Positions 36,301 through 44,093 of a DNA stretch of 64,000 bases are shown here, piece by piece (within the stretch, counting starts at the first letter, position 1; each line of letters opens with the position of its first letter). The stretch comes from CAYPEL01 sp036479985 (GTDB lineage Bacteria; Pseudomonadota; Gammaproteobacteria; DSM-19610), in assembly GCA_965224815.1 (NCBI GenBank), contig CBDDAF010000003.1, positions 1,240,001 to 1,304,000 on the forward strand, in the 5' to 3' direction. The notes beneath the pieces were generated by a model. It was not told where the DNA came from. It did not search any database and worked only from the letters and a program-made list of their open reading frames with translations. Position numbers and translations under genes: made by a program.

Positions 36301-37153
36301 GATGGAGATCTGCTTCAGTCATGGCCAGATTTAAATCTTTTCCATCAATCCATCCGGATAAAGCAATAAGTTGTTGTCCGGACCATTCACCCCATAACTC
36401 AGAACTTAACTGACCTTGAATTGCCACGGGCAAATCTGGAAACCAATGTAGCCATTGCCACATTTGTAATTCTTCTGCCTTACTGTAAATCTGGCCAGAC
36501 CACTTGATGGGGTCATTACCAAAGCCATCAAGCTCACCAGATAACTGAAAACTTTTACCCAGTGAAGCTGGTAGCTCTAACTTAATAGAGAACTGATGCT
36601 TGTTACCCCGATTAACTAATTGTGATTCGACCTCACGAAATATTCGCGTATGACCACCCTGCATCTGATCAATCCAGGTTATCTGCGCACTCCGCAATCC
36701 CAATCGGTTTTGTTGGAACAACAAATCAAGATCAGGATTAATATTATTTTCTGTTGTTGATCCATCTAATGACCAACGGCCATCGAGCATACGAAACACC
36801 GTTAATTCGAGACCCACCAAATCAATTGAACGCGTTTTGAATCGACGAGATACTATTGATTGCCAGAGATCAAGCGCGAGATGAACTTTCTGAATGACAA
36901 GCGGATCATTAGCTTCCGGACTGGAAATTCGCACTTTCTCTAGCGCCAAAACCGGCGACAGACCATGCCAACCAGCATCCAGCCCGGCTATTTCAACAGT
37001 ACGTCCAAGTTGATTACTTGCAATTGCTTCAAGCTCCGACTTGTAATCGGACATAGTCGGCAACAACACACGTGCAACTGACAGGAGCACGGCCAGGCTG
37101 ACCACAATAGCCACCAGAAAAAGCCAGATGAATGCACCGAATCGTTTTATCAC
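33329..37153 (-). CDS. yhdP: AsmA-like protein YhdP
   Basis: Giant inner-membrane-anchored protein of the AsmA/YhdP group, implicated in moving phospholipids to the outer membrane. The 1274-residue protein has an N-terminal membrane helix (FIWLFLVAIVVSLAVLLSVA), then LGRTVEIAGLDAGWHGLSP, a long beta-rich periplasmic region, and the C-terminal AsmA-like block GAGRLLGLLSLQSIPRRLFL. The full length is preserved with no internal stop. It lies downstream of rng, separated by palindrome B. Confidence 0.95.
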   Translation of the reverse strand: MIKRFGAFIWLFLVAIVVSLAVLLSVARVLLPTMSDYKSELEAIASNQLGRTVEIAGLDAGWHGLSPVLALEKVRISSPEANDPLVIQKVHLALDLWQSIVSRRFKTRSIDLVGLELTVFRMLDGRWSLDGSTTENNINPDLDLLFQQNRLGLRSAQITWIDQMQGGHTRIFREVESQLVNRGNKHQFSIKLELPASLGKSFQLSGELDGFGNDPIKWSGQIYSKAEELQMWQWLHWFPDLPVAIQGQLSSELWGEWSGQQLIALSGWIDGKDLNLAMTEADLHPYQLANLKGRFAWFKTDEGWWINADEVGLYRNEYADWSGMVLAANWNNANRGLKLSASLVPIEELGLIASRFSFVDVNARNWINRFEPGGFLNNFELDARVADGFDVPQISVRTNFTDLSLQASDNVPGVSGLAGSLEGNMQQGQLKLDSESLVVLAPAIFNEPLILTEAAGEINWRRYSDRLLIDTPQLKLAAFDGTQLQARSRLDWVYSESAPVLDMQVVFNEIDLKNVQNYLPAGVMAPNLVAWLNEALVSGKAKNPRLLFQGRIDQMPFDNNEGVFQADFDIEQAVLDYSPEWGKLEELEGHAQFFGRSMTIRATHAKLMRATVSNTIAKIDNLVNPVLKITGTASDNLSGMLAYVLATPLKDQFGELISSVNTRGKSGLDINLKIPLIDKLGPVRVSGDVYFKNNSIKSTQGLFDLSSIKGKLHFNEQALSASGVRARLYGAPVSVALYQADKADNMSATVLDIQGPLQLIEWAQSNGWQFANHLAGNSEWRTRLYFMPEQKKGKTDFKLRLDSDLQGITSTLPVPFSKQSENSVPMTVEWNPDTSSGVPVTIQYGDYASAIFSRNEAGELVAGEVIFGEGKPQLPEKNKLHLAGRVSDIKPLEWADLFTGVSAQSGSFPPLTFKLQADRVSLFDVSVQDVYIESIFSAPWDLMLSGDSAEGSLQLIFGESGELQDVNASLERLYVNPPAKVLRRKTEQKKADIHIVPELSISIDDLHWGETDLGKLLLKTSSVSDGIDIKQLQLTSSALAITANGQWKDTGEVQSTRLKMEITDGSLEELLGMFGDNDAIENGKLSGTVTAAWPGSPADFSLKNMQGELVLKIGRGRLKDVETGAGRLLGLLSLQSIPRRLFLDFSDIFKKGYSFDKLEGKFLFNDGNAFTRDLKIYGPAADIGIVGRTGLVDQDYDELVSVIPHLASALPIAGAIAVNPGVGAAVLLAERLLGDQVDEMSKIEYQVTGSWKDPQYTRFVQPEDISDDSHYDDE

Positions 37154-37219
37154 AAAATAATTTCAATCGTTAAATAAACAATAGGAACAGGAACTCAAAA
37201 CCCACCTCAACTATCAAAC

Positions 37220-37339
37220 AGTACGTTGATTGGGCAGCCTGTTATTTACAGACCATCGGCAGCAGGGATGCTGCCGTTGAGCATACATGGATGTATATAA
37301 AGCGTGTCTGTAAATAACAGGCCGCCCAATCAACGTACT
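37220..37339. repeat. Bifurcated palindrome, copy B (34 bp arms, 52 bp core)
   Basis: Arms 37220-37253 and 37306-37339 pair over 34 bases with a single mismatch that would be a G-U wobble in RNA. The core 37254-37305 has a 7 bp hairpin CGGCAGC/GCTGCCG with loop AGGGAT and GAGCATACATGGATGTATAT, which can form a second hairpin ATAC/GTAT with loop ATGGAT. It sits 7 bases beyond the rng stop and before yhdP. The arm sequence is unrelated to copies A and C except for a GTACGT outer end shared with A. Confidence 0.93.
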
Positions 37340-37346
37340 CACCACC

Positions 37347-38816
37347 TTACATTAACACCACATCAAACTGTTCCTGTGTATATAAAGATTCAACCTGGAA
37401 CTTGATGGTTTTCTGAATAAAATCTTCCAGCTCTGCAAGACTCGTTGACTCTTCATCCAGTAACAGATCGACCACTTCTTGCGATGCCAGTACCAGCAAC
37501 TGCCCTGCCTCGAACTGCCGAGCTTCGCGCAAAATCTCACGAAATATTTCATAGCAAACCGTTTCCGCCGTCTTCACAGAACGCCGTCCTGAACAGGTCG
37601 GACAGGTTTCACACAACACATGCTCAAGACTTTCCCGGGTACGCTTACGAGTCATCTGCACCAAACCAAGACTGGATATCTCACTAATATGACAATGCGC
37701 ATTATCCCGCTCAACATATTTTTCCAAAGCCCGCAGCACTTGACGTTTGTGTTCTTCCTGCTGCATATCGATAAAATCCAGAATAATAATTCCACCCAAA
37801 TTTCGCAGCCGTAACTGCCTGACAATAGCATGCGCGGATTCGAGATTTGTTTTGAATATAGTTTCTTCAAGGTTACGATGACCAACATATGCACCGGTGT
37901 TTACATCAATCGTTGTCATCGCTTCCGTTTGATCAATCACCAGATAACCACCGGATTTAAGCTGGACTTTACGATCCAAAGCTTTCTGGATTTCATCATC
38001 AATACCGTAAATATCAAATATTGGCCGTTCGCCTGGATAGTATTCCAGCTTATCGGACAACTCCGGTGTAAATTTTGCGACAAATTCCTCAACCCGCTGA
38101 AAAGTTTCGCGTGAATCAATGCGCATTTTCTCAACTTCAGTATCTGAGATATCACGTAGAACACGTAATACCAGCGGCAGATCTTCGTGGATAACACCAC
38201 CCGGGCTGGTTGAATCTATCCGATCCCGGATCGAAACCCACAACTTACCGAGGAAATGCAAATCAGATGCAATGGCTTCATCACTCGCGCCTTCAGCAGC
38301 AGTACGCACGATAAATCCACCTGCCACGTTTTCATCACGCGCAGCTGACACCAGGTCGCGCAGACGCTGGCGTTCGCTCTCATCTTCTATACGTTGTGAT
38401 ATACCAATATTTTCGACATCTGGCATGTAAACCAGATGACGCGAGGGAATCGTTATATGCGTAGTCAGCCGTGCACCTTTGGTACCAAGGGGATCCTTGA
38501 TAACTTGCACCAACAAATTCTGACCTTCGTGTAATAAACGGCTAATATTTTCGTCGTTTTCAGGTTGTTCTATTTTTTCATCATCAATAGATACCGCAAT
38601 ATCTGACGCATGTAGAAAAGCGGCACGGTCAAGACCAATATCAACAAAAGCCGCCTGCATACCCGGCAACACCCGGCTGACAATGCCTTTATAAATATTA
38701 CCCACCAGTCCACGCTTGCGGGCACGCTCTATAAATACTTCCTGCAAGGCTCCATTTTCAACCATTGCGACTCGCGTTTCCCGCGGCGTCACATTGACGA
38801 GAAGTTCTACTTTCAC
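37347..38816 (-). CDS. rng: Ribonuclease G
   Basis: Endoribonuclease of the RNase E/G family that matures the 5' end of 16S rRNA. The 489-residue protein has an S1 domain interrupted by the RNase G insertion (GNIYKGIVSRVLPGMQAAFV near residue 40), the RNase H-like fold with DIYGIDDEIQKAL, the catalytic block TTIDVNTGAYVG and the zinc-link cysteines CETCPTCSG near 409. There is no long C-terminal scaffold, which distinguishes it from RNase E. It is flanked on both sides by bifurcated palindromes. Confidence 0.97.
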   Translation of the reverse strand: MKVELLVNVTPRETRVAMVENGALQEVFIERARKRGLVGNIYKGIVSRVLPGMQAAFVDIGLDRAAFLHASDIAVSIDDEKIEQPENDENISRLLHEGQNLLVQVIKDPLGTKGARLTTHITIPSRHLVYMPDVENIGISQRIEDESERQRLRDLVSAARDENVAGGFIVRTAAEGASDEAIASDLHFLGKLWVSIRDRIDSTSPGGVIHEDLPLVLRVLRDISDTEVEKMRIDSRETFQRVEEFVAKFTPELSDKLEYYPGERPIFDIYGIDDEIQKALDRKVQLKSGGYLVIDQTEAMTTIDVNTGAYVGHRNLEETIFKTNLESAHAIVRQLRLRNLGGIIILDFIDMQQEEHKRQVLRALEKYVERDNAHCHISEISSLGLVQMTRKRTRESLEHVLCETCPTCSGRRSVKTAETVCYEIFREILREARQFEAGQLLVLASQEVVDLLLDEESTSLAELEDFIQKTIKFQVESLYTQEQFDVVLM

Positions 38817-38852
38817 TGATCCATACCCTGTTTCAATTATTCACACCAAGCA

Positions 38853-38976
38853 AATTCTGATCAATGATGGATAGAGTCAAATAATGGGTGTCGGTCGCAG
38901 GGATGCGACCGCCAAGCGTACAGGGATGTATTTACAGCGACCCATTATTTGACCCTATCCATCATTGATCAGAATT
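38853..38976. repeat. Bifurcated palindrome, copy C (37 bp arms, 50 bp core)
   Basis: Arms 38853-38889 and 38940-38976 pair over 37 bases with one mismatch. The core 38890-38939 has a 7 bp hairpin CGGTCGC/GCGACCG with loop AGGGAT, then AAGCGTACAGGGATGTATTT with a weak GTAC/GTAT hairpin, loop AGGGAT. It lies between maf (stop 41 bases away) and rng. The core orientation is the same as in A and B. Confidence 0.93.
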
Positions 38977-39016
38977 CTCCCTAAGCACAGAAATCAGACA
39001 GTATGATTTCTATTCT

Positions 39017-39598
39017 CTAAATAATACCGAATTGTCCAAGCAATCGTGCGGTCTCAAATAACGGCAATCCCATTACGCCTGAATAACTACCGTCGATATG
39101 CTCGACAAATACGGCGCCCATACCCTGTATAGCATATCCACCTGCTTTATCCCCAGGCTCACCGGTCTCCCAATATTGACTTATCTCGTTATCCGTTAAC
39201 GGCCGAAACCGGACAAGGGTAACACTGGTAAGGCTCGCTTCCTGATCTGCAACCAGGGCAACAGCAGTCATCACCTGGTGACTGACACCGGAAAGCCGCT
39301 TTAACATTGCCTTTGCATGAATTTCATCTTGCGGCTTACCCAGCGCTTCATTATCAATAACAACCGTTGTATCAGCACCTAACACTGGCAACTGATTATT
39401 ATCCCGTTTCCTGACAGCGTGTGCCTTTGCCAACGCTAGCCTGAGAACATATTTTTCTGGTGATTCTCCAGGCTGGTAAGTTTCATCGATATCAACCACC
39501 GACTGGATATAACGCACACCAATCTGATCAAGCAATTCACAACGCCGAGGCGATGCAGATGCAAGCACAATTTGCGGTGTTGCAGATGACTGTATCAT
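39017..39598 (-). CDS. maf: Maf-family nucleotide pyrophosphatase (YhdE type)
   Basis: House-cleaning nucleoside triphosphate pyrophosphatase; YhdE-type members act on dTTP and UTP. The 193-residue form has the Maf motifs VLASASPRRCELL at the N-terminus, DETYQPGESPEKYVLRLA, VLGADTTVV and KAGGYAIQGMG. I chose the ATG at 39598, which overlaps the rlmH stop as ATGA; a 12-codon extension upstream lies inside rlmH and is not needed. It is coupled to rlmH. Confidence 0.94.
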   Translation of the reverse strand: MIQSSATPQIVLASASPRRCELLDQIGVRYIQSVVDIDETYQPGESPEKYVLRLALAKAHAVRKRDNNQLPVLGADTTVVIDNEALGKPQDEIHAKAMLKRLSGVSHQVMTAVALVADQEASLTSVTLVRFRPLTDNEISQYWETGEPGDKAGGYAIQGMGAVFVEHIDGSYSGVMGLPLFETARLLGQFGII

Positions 39599-40065
39599 GA
39601 ACGGTGATAAGGGTGCCCAGACAAAATACTCCATGCCCGGTAAAGTTGTTCAGCCACCATAATACGAACTAGAGGATGCGGCAATGTCAACGGCGAAAGC
39701 GACCAACGCTGTTCAGCACGCTGTAAGCAGGAATCAGCCAGACCGTCTGGACCACCCACTAGCAAGCTCAAATTTCTGCCACCCGCCAGCCAACGTTTAA
39801 GTTGCTCTGATAACTGCTCAGTCGACCAACTGCTACCTTGCACATCAAGCGCAACCACGAGATGACTCTGCGGTACGGCCTTGTCAATGCGCCGTCCTTC
39901 ATCGGCAATGGCACGCGCTACCGGCGTACTTCGTCCACGCTGTCCTGGTGAAATCTCATGTAACTTTAAACTACATTCCTGCGGCAGGCGGCGGGAATAC
40001 TCATCGAACCCCTGCTTGACCCAATCGGGCATGCGCGTACCTACTGCAACCAGATTAATCTGCAT
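39595..40065 (-). CDS. rlmH: 23S rRNA pseudouridine-1915 N3-methyltransferase RlmH
   Basis: SPOUT methyltransferase acting on helix 69 of 23S rRNA in assembled ribosomes. The 156-residue protein has the N-terminus INLVAVGTRMPDWVKQGFDEY, the SAM-knot block LSLLVGGPDGLADSCLQRA and the C-terminus HPLVRIMVAEQLYRAWSIL. The length is normal. It lies 8 bases after rsfS, its standard partner. Confidence 0.97.
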   Translation of the reverse strand: MQINLVAVGTRMPDWVKQGFDEYSRRLPQECSLKLHEISPGQRGRSTPVARAIADEGRRIDKAVPQSHLVVALDVQGSSWSTEQLSEQLKRWLAGGRNLSLLVGGPDGLADSCLQRAEQRWSLSPLTLPHPLVRIMVAEQLYRAWSILSGHPYHRS

Positions 40066-40073
40066 GTTTGGTA

Positions 40074-40427
40074 TTACAGATGGCTCTGTTCGCGACTTTC
40101 TTCGGTCACAGTCCAGAGTTTTTCAAGCGCGTAAAATTCACGCGCTGATGGCAACATAACATGCACCACCACATCGCCAAGATCCACCAACACCCATTCA
40201 CCCTCGCGCTCACCTTCAATACCAAGTGGTTTGATGCCAGCTTGCTTGCAAGCTATAACTACCGAATCAGCCAGGCTCTTAACATGCCGACTGGAGGTCC
40301 CACTGGCTATCAACATAAAGTCAGTAACCGATGTCATGTTACGCACATCAATGTCAGATATATTGTCAGCCTTAAGATTTTCCAGTGCCTGCAAGGCAAT
40401 ATTTTTCAGGTTATTCACTTGAGTCAT
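40074..40427 (-). CDS. rsfS: Ribosome silencing factor RsfS
   Basis: Binds uL14 and blocks subunit joining under starvation. The 117-residue protein has the family blocks LENLKADNISDIDVRNM, MLIASGTSSRHVKSLADSV and GEWVLVDLGDVVVHVMLPSAREFYALEKLW (long conserved C-terminal region, here about residues 84-108). It lies 7 bases after nadD. Confidence 0.96.
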   Translation of the reverse strand: MTQVNNLKNIALQALENLKADNISDIDVRNMTSVTDFMLIASGTSSRHVKSLADSVVIACKQAGIKPLGIEGEREGEWVLVDLGDVVVHVMLPSAREFYALEKLWTVTEESREQSHL

Positions 40428-40434
40428 GTTTGCA

Positions 40435-41058
40435 TTAATACCAGTTGTTTTTTTGAATGTAATCCAGCACGGTATCTGGCAGCAAGTAACGCGGACTTTT
40501 TCCGGCCGCTAATAATGTCCGGATACCTGTTGATGAAATCTCCAGCTGGGTCACTTGCACGCCGCAGATCAATCCGGCGGATTGTTTAAATAATACTGGG
40601 TAATCATCAGTACCACGTTTTTTTACCCACTCTGCCAGTGCGCCTGAACCTGGCCAGTCACTACCGGGCCGCTGCATCACTATTATATGAGCAAGCTCCG
40701 GAATGGTCTGCCATTCGTGCCAACTTTCCATCCCCAAAAATGCATCCATCCCCAACACAAGACAAATCGGCTGGCCAGTTACCTCCTCGCGTATCGATTG
40801 TAAAGTATCAACCATAAATGACGGCCCATCCCTGTGCAGTTCCCGCGCATCAATGGCAAGCCCCGGCTGATCGTCAATCGCCAGCTCAAGCAGCTTTAAC
40901 CGCTGTTCTGCCGATGCATGAGGTTGGCCACGATGGGGAGGGATGCCACAGGGCAGGAGATGAACCTGTTCAACGCCAATCGCCTGCTGCACTTCTATTG
41001 CAGTCCGCAGGTGGCCAAAATGCACCGGATCAAAGGTGCCACCATAAAGACAAATCAT
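40435..41058 (-). CDS. nadD: Nicotinate-nucleotide adenylyltransferase
   Basis: Adenylates nicotinate mononucleotide in NAD synthesis. The 207-residue protein has the nucleotidyltransferase motif YGGTFDPVHFGHLRTA (residues 5-20) and the second motif ISSTGIRTLLAAG near 175, standing for the SxTxxR signature. It works in the same pathway as nadB at the left of the window but in a separate operon. Confidence 0.95.
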   Translation of the reverse strand: MICLYGGTFDPVHFGHLRTAIEVQQAIGVEQVHLLPCGIPPHRGQPHASAEQRLKLLELAIDDQPGLAIDARELHRDGPSFMVDTLQSIREEVTGQPICLVLGMDAFLGMESWHEWQTIPELAHIIVMQRPGSDWPGSGALAEWVKKRGTDDYPVLFKQSAGLICGVQVTQLEISSTGIRTLLAAGKSPRYLLPDTVLDYIQKNNWY

Positions 41059-41103
41059 TGTTTGATTTTACCGGTTCCACCCATAGACGGAATAACGATA
41101 CTG

Positions 41104-42387
41104 CTATGTCCGTATATGACCGTCTCCCAGCACAATATATTTTTCTGTAGTTAAACCTTCGAGCCCTACCGGTCCGCGTACATGCAGTTTATCTGTACTA
41201 ATCCCAATTTCCGCGCCCAACCCGTATTCAAAACCGTCCGCAAGGCGTGATGATGCATTCACCATCACCGAACTTGAATCAACAACACGCAAGAAACGCC
41301 GCGCCCGGGTAACGTTTTCGGTAATAATGACATCGGTGTGTTGGGAACCGTATTTTTCAATGTGTACCATGGCTTCATCCATATCAGCAACAATCCGAAT
41401 GGCGAGCACCGGTGCCAGGTATTCTTCATTCCAGTCCGATTCCTGTGCAGCCTTAATACCACTGACAATAGCTTGTGTCTGTGCACAACCGCGCAACTCG
41501 ACACCTGCCTGCTGATATTTTTCTGCAAGCGTTGGCAGAACACTGGATGCAATACCCTGTGCAACCAGTAAAGTTTCCATAGTGTTGCAGGTACCGTAAC
41601 GCTGAGTCTTGGCATTGAATGCCACGCGGATGGCTTTTTCGTTATCCGCCTGATCATCAATATAGGTGTGACATACCCCGTGCAAATGCTTGATAACCGG
41701 AATCCTTGATTCTTTGCTAATACGCTCAATCAGACCTTTACCACCACGCGGCACTATAATGTCTACAAACTCATCCAGCTTAAGTAATTCACCGACTGCA
41801 GCACGGTCTCGGGTCTCAATCACCTGCACGGCGTTTGCAGGCAAACCGGCACTTTGTAAACCCGTACGAATACAGGCAGCAATCGCCTGATTGGAATGCA
41901 GCGCTTCTGAGCCACCACGCAAGATACAGGCATTACCCGATTTCAAACATAAACCTGCCGCATCGGCCGTTACGTTGGGCCGGGATTCATAAATGATACC
42001 GATTACCCCTAACGGCACCCGCATCTTGCCAACCTGAATACCAGATGGCTGGTAAGACAGATTGCTGATTTCACCAACGGGATCTTGTAAACCGGCAATC
42101 TGACGCAAGCCTTCTGCCATGGCATCGATACGCGCATCCGTCAGTTCCAGACGATCCAGTAAGGCAGCATCCAGTCCATTTGAACGGCCGGATTCTAGAT
42201 CCCGCGCATTCTCAGCACTCAGTTGTTGACGATTATTCAGAAGCGCTTCAGCAACAGCCATCAGTGCCGCATTTTTAGCGCCACTTTCCGCCTCACTCAT
42301 CTGCTTGCTGGCCGCCTTGGCTTGTTCACCCAGACTACGCATGTAGTTAGGAATATCTAGCCCGACGGTGTCGGCTCTTGCATTCAT
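41104..42387 (-). CDS. proA: Gamma-glutamyl phosphate reductase
   Basis: NADPH-dependent reductase of proline synthesis. The 427-residue protein is of the aldehyde dehydrogenase fold, with the signature RVPLGVIGIIYESRPNVT, the catalytic Cys in RYGTCNTMETLLV and the C-terminal ADGFEYGLGAEIGISTDKLH. Inclusion between holA and nadD is frequent in gammaproteobacteria. Confidence 0.97.
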   Translation of the reverse strand: MNARADTVGLDIPNYMRSLGEQAKAASKQMSEAESGAKNAALMAVAEALLNNRQQLSAENARDLESGRSNGLDAALLDRLELTDARIDAMAEGLRQIAGLQDPVGEISNLSYQPSGIQVGKMRVPLGVIGIIYESRPNVTADAAGLCLKSGNACILRGGSEALHSNQAIAACIRTGLQSAGLPANAVQVIETRDRAAVGELLKLDEFVDIIVPRGGKGLIERISKESRIPVIKHLHGVCHTYIDDQADNEKAIRVAFNAKTQRYGTCNTMETLLVAQGIASSVLPTLAEKYQQAGVELRGCAQTQAIVSGIKAAQESDWNEEYLAPVLAIRIVADMDEAMVHIEKYGSQHTDVIITENVTRARRFLRVVDSSSVMVNASSRLADGFEYGLGAEIGISTDKLHVRGPVGLEGLTTEKYIVLGDGHIRT

Positions 42388-42433
42388 TCAGTTACCATCT
42401 TCATAAAAGTCCACTGATTGTTCCTGCGGATAA

Positions 42434-43459
42434 TCAGCGGCTCTCCACAAGCCGAACACCGGCTATCTGTAACGTTAATTGTAACAGTTCATCCCAACTA
42501 CTGCCCGGAGCACGGCCTTTAATAACCCTGTCCAGTTGTCCGCAACGCCGCAGCAATGACTGAGTTTTATTGTGGGAAATACGCTGTAACGCAGCCGTTA
42601 CTGCTGCTTTGCGTTTATCCCATACTCTGGCAGCTGCAAGCACCTGCGTAATTGCTACCGATTTTTTCAGTTCTGCCGCCATGGATGCCAGACTGCGTAA
42701 TTCCCGGCTCAATGCCCAAAGTACGACAGTGGGTTCGATGCCCTCGGCTCGAAGCCCGGACAACATTTTCTGACTGCGCGCCACTTGCCCTAATAGCGCC
42801 GCGTCAACCAAACCAAAAACATCGTAACGTGCACTGCGAACCACCGCGTCCTCAACCGTAGATGCATTAACCGGCCCTGGTTCCTGTAACAAACACAATT
42901 TTTCGATTTCCTGGGCACACGCCATCAAATTACCTTCGACACGGTCGGCCAGGATTTGCACAGCTTCTGCGTCTGGCTGCAACCCCTTGTCACGCATGCG
43001 CCGGTTAATCCAGGCTGGCAGTTGTCCTGCATCAATTGGCCAAACCGCAATGGATGCTCCGGCTGATTCCAATGACTGTACCCACTTGCTGCGCCGTGCT
43101 GCGGGTTCGAGTTTGCCAGATGTAATAAGTAACAATGTATCAGCTGGCAATTGATCAGTGTAACCACGCAAAGCGCGCCCACCCTTGTCACCAGGTTTGC
43201 CATTGGGCATCCGCAACTCAAGAATTCGCTGCTCAGAAAAAAGTGACAGTGAATCGGCCGCAGCCCGCAAACTCTCCCAGTCGAAACCGCGTTCTACACT
43301 GAAAACCTGACGATCTGTATAACCTTGTTGACGGGCCGCTGCACGGATCAAATCGGTACACTCTGCAACCTGCAAAGGCTCATCACCGTGCACAAAATAA
43401 ACCGGCAACAAATTTTGTTTGAGATGCGCTGCGAGTTGGTCGGGCCTTAATTGACTCAT
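42434..43459 (-). CDS. holA: DNA polymerase III subunit delta
   Basis: Clamp-loader subunit that opens the beta clamp. The 341-residue protein has the HolA N-terminus NLLPVYFVHGDEPLQVAECT, the block FSEQRILELRMPNGKPGDKG, and the C-terminal helical collar domain. There is no functional P-loop, as is normal for delta. Its start overlaps the lptE stop by 4 bases (ATGA), a conserved pairing. Confidence 0.94.
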   Translation of the reverse strand: MSQLRPDQLAAHLKQNLLPVYFVHGDEPLQVAECTDLIRAAARQQGYTDRQVFSVERGFDWESLRAAADSLSLFSEQRILELRMPNGKPGDKGGRALRGYTDQLPADTLLLITSGKLEPAARRSKWVQSLESAGASIAVWPIDAGQLPAWINRRMRDKGLQPDAEAVQILADRVEGNLMACAQEIEKLCLLQEPGPVNASTVEDAVVRSARYDVFGLVDAALLGQVARSQKMLSGLRAEGIEPTVVLWALSRELRSLASMAAELKKSVAITQVLAAARVWDKRKAAVTAALQRISHNKTQSLLRRCGQLDRVIKGRAPGSSWDELLQLTLQIAGVRLVESR

Positions 43460-43962
43460 TGATTACTAAGTGACCCCAGCTTGATCTGAATGCGCGTCAG
43501 AATGCGCCTGGCAAGTGTCTGTTGCAATTGGGTTCGAATTGCCTCGCCCTCTTCCACCTTACCCAGCAGCTGCGTTTCGTCAAACACAAAATCCCGGGTC
43601 ATGCTCAATGTCTGGGGTTCAAGATACACTTTGCCTTGTGTATCTGACAGCTCAAAGGTGATCTCTTCAAACAACTCATACTCAGTTGCACGGCCACTAC
43701 TACCCACAGAAAGCACTCTCCTGTTGGAACGGTGACTGATCAGTTTTAGAATCACGGTCGCCGTCTCTTGCTGCTGGGTGACATTGACCTTACTGGCACG
43801 CAACTCCTGGCCAATCGCCCGGGACATCGCATCGAATGGAAACTGACTATCGACATAAGTCGATTGCATAATCACCGGCAAATCAACGCCACCACGCAAA
43901 TGAAAACCGCATGCTGACAGCACACTCGCCAGTAACAAGAAATATAATTGTTTAAATAGCAC
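43456..43962 (-). CDS. lptE: LPS-assembly lipoprotein LptE
   Basis: Outer-membrane lipoprotein that plugs the LptD barrel. The 168-residue protein has a lipoprotein signal with lipobox LSAC at residues 15-18, then GFHLRGGVDLP, the typical LptE start of the mature protein. LptD is not in the window. It is coupled to holA. A 131 bp gap with repeats separates it from leuS. Confidence 0.93.
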   Translation of the reverse strand: MLFKQLYFLLLASVLSACGFHLRGGVDLPVIMQSTYVDSQFPFDAMSRAIGQELRASKVNVTQQQETATVILKLISHRSNRRVLSVGSSGRATEYELFEEITFELSDTQGKVYLEPQTLSMTRDFVFDETQLLGKVEEGEAIRTQLQQTLARRILTRIQIKLGSLSNQ

Positions 43963-43988
43963 TTTAATCAGTATCCACTAAAAATATA

Positions 43989-44061
43989 CTCTCGCCAAGA
44001 TCGCAAAGTAAAAACTTTATCAAGATCACACTAAACTCTTTTCTTTGCGTCTTGGCGAGAG
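43989..44061. repeat. Inverted repeat CTCTCGCCAAGA type
   Basis: CTCTCGCCAAGATCGCAAAG and its complement (with one extra base on the left) flank a 34 bp spacer in the leuS-lptE gap. It is the same general class as the CGCAGAGG repeat at 31.0 kb. A short hairpin, GATGGGTGATAACCCATC at 44070-44087, follows just before the leuS stop and could act as a weak terminator. Confidence 0.75.
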
Positions 44062-44093
44062 CCTCGTAGGATGGGTGATAACCCATCGGATAC

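Noticed and set aside
15364..38976. Bifurcated palindromes as integron attC sites
   Set aside because: attC sites are imperfect hairpins with conserved outer core sites (GTTRRRY-type) and variable loops; here the outer arms are variable and nearly perfect while the inside is conserved, and no integrase or cassette structure is present.
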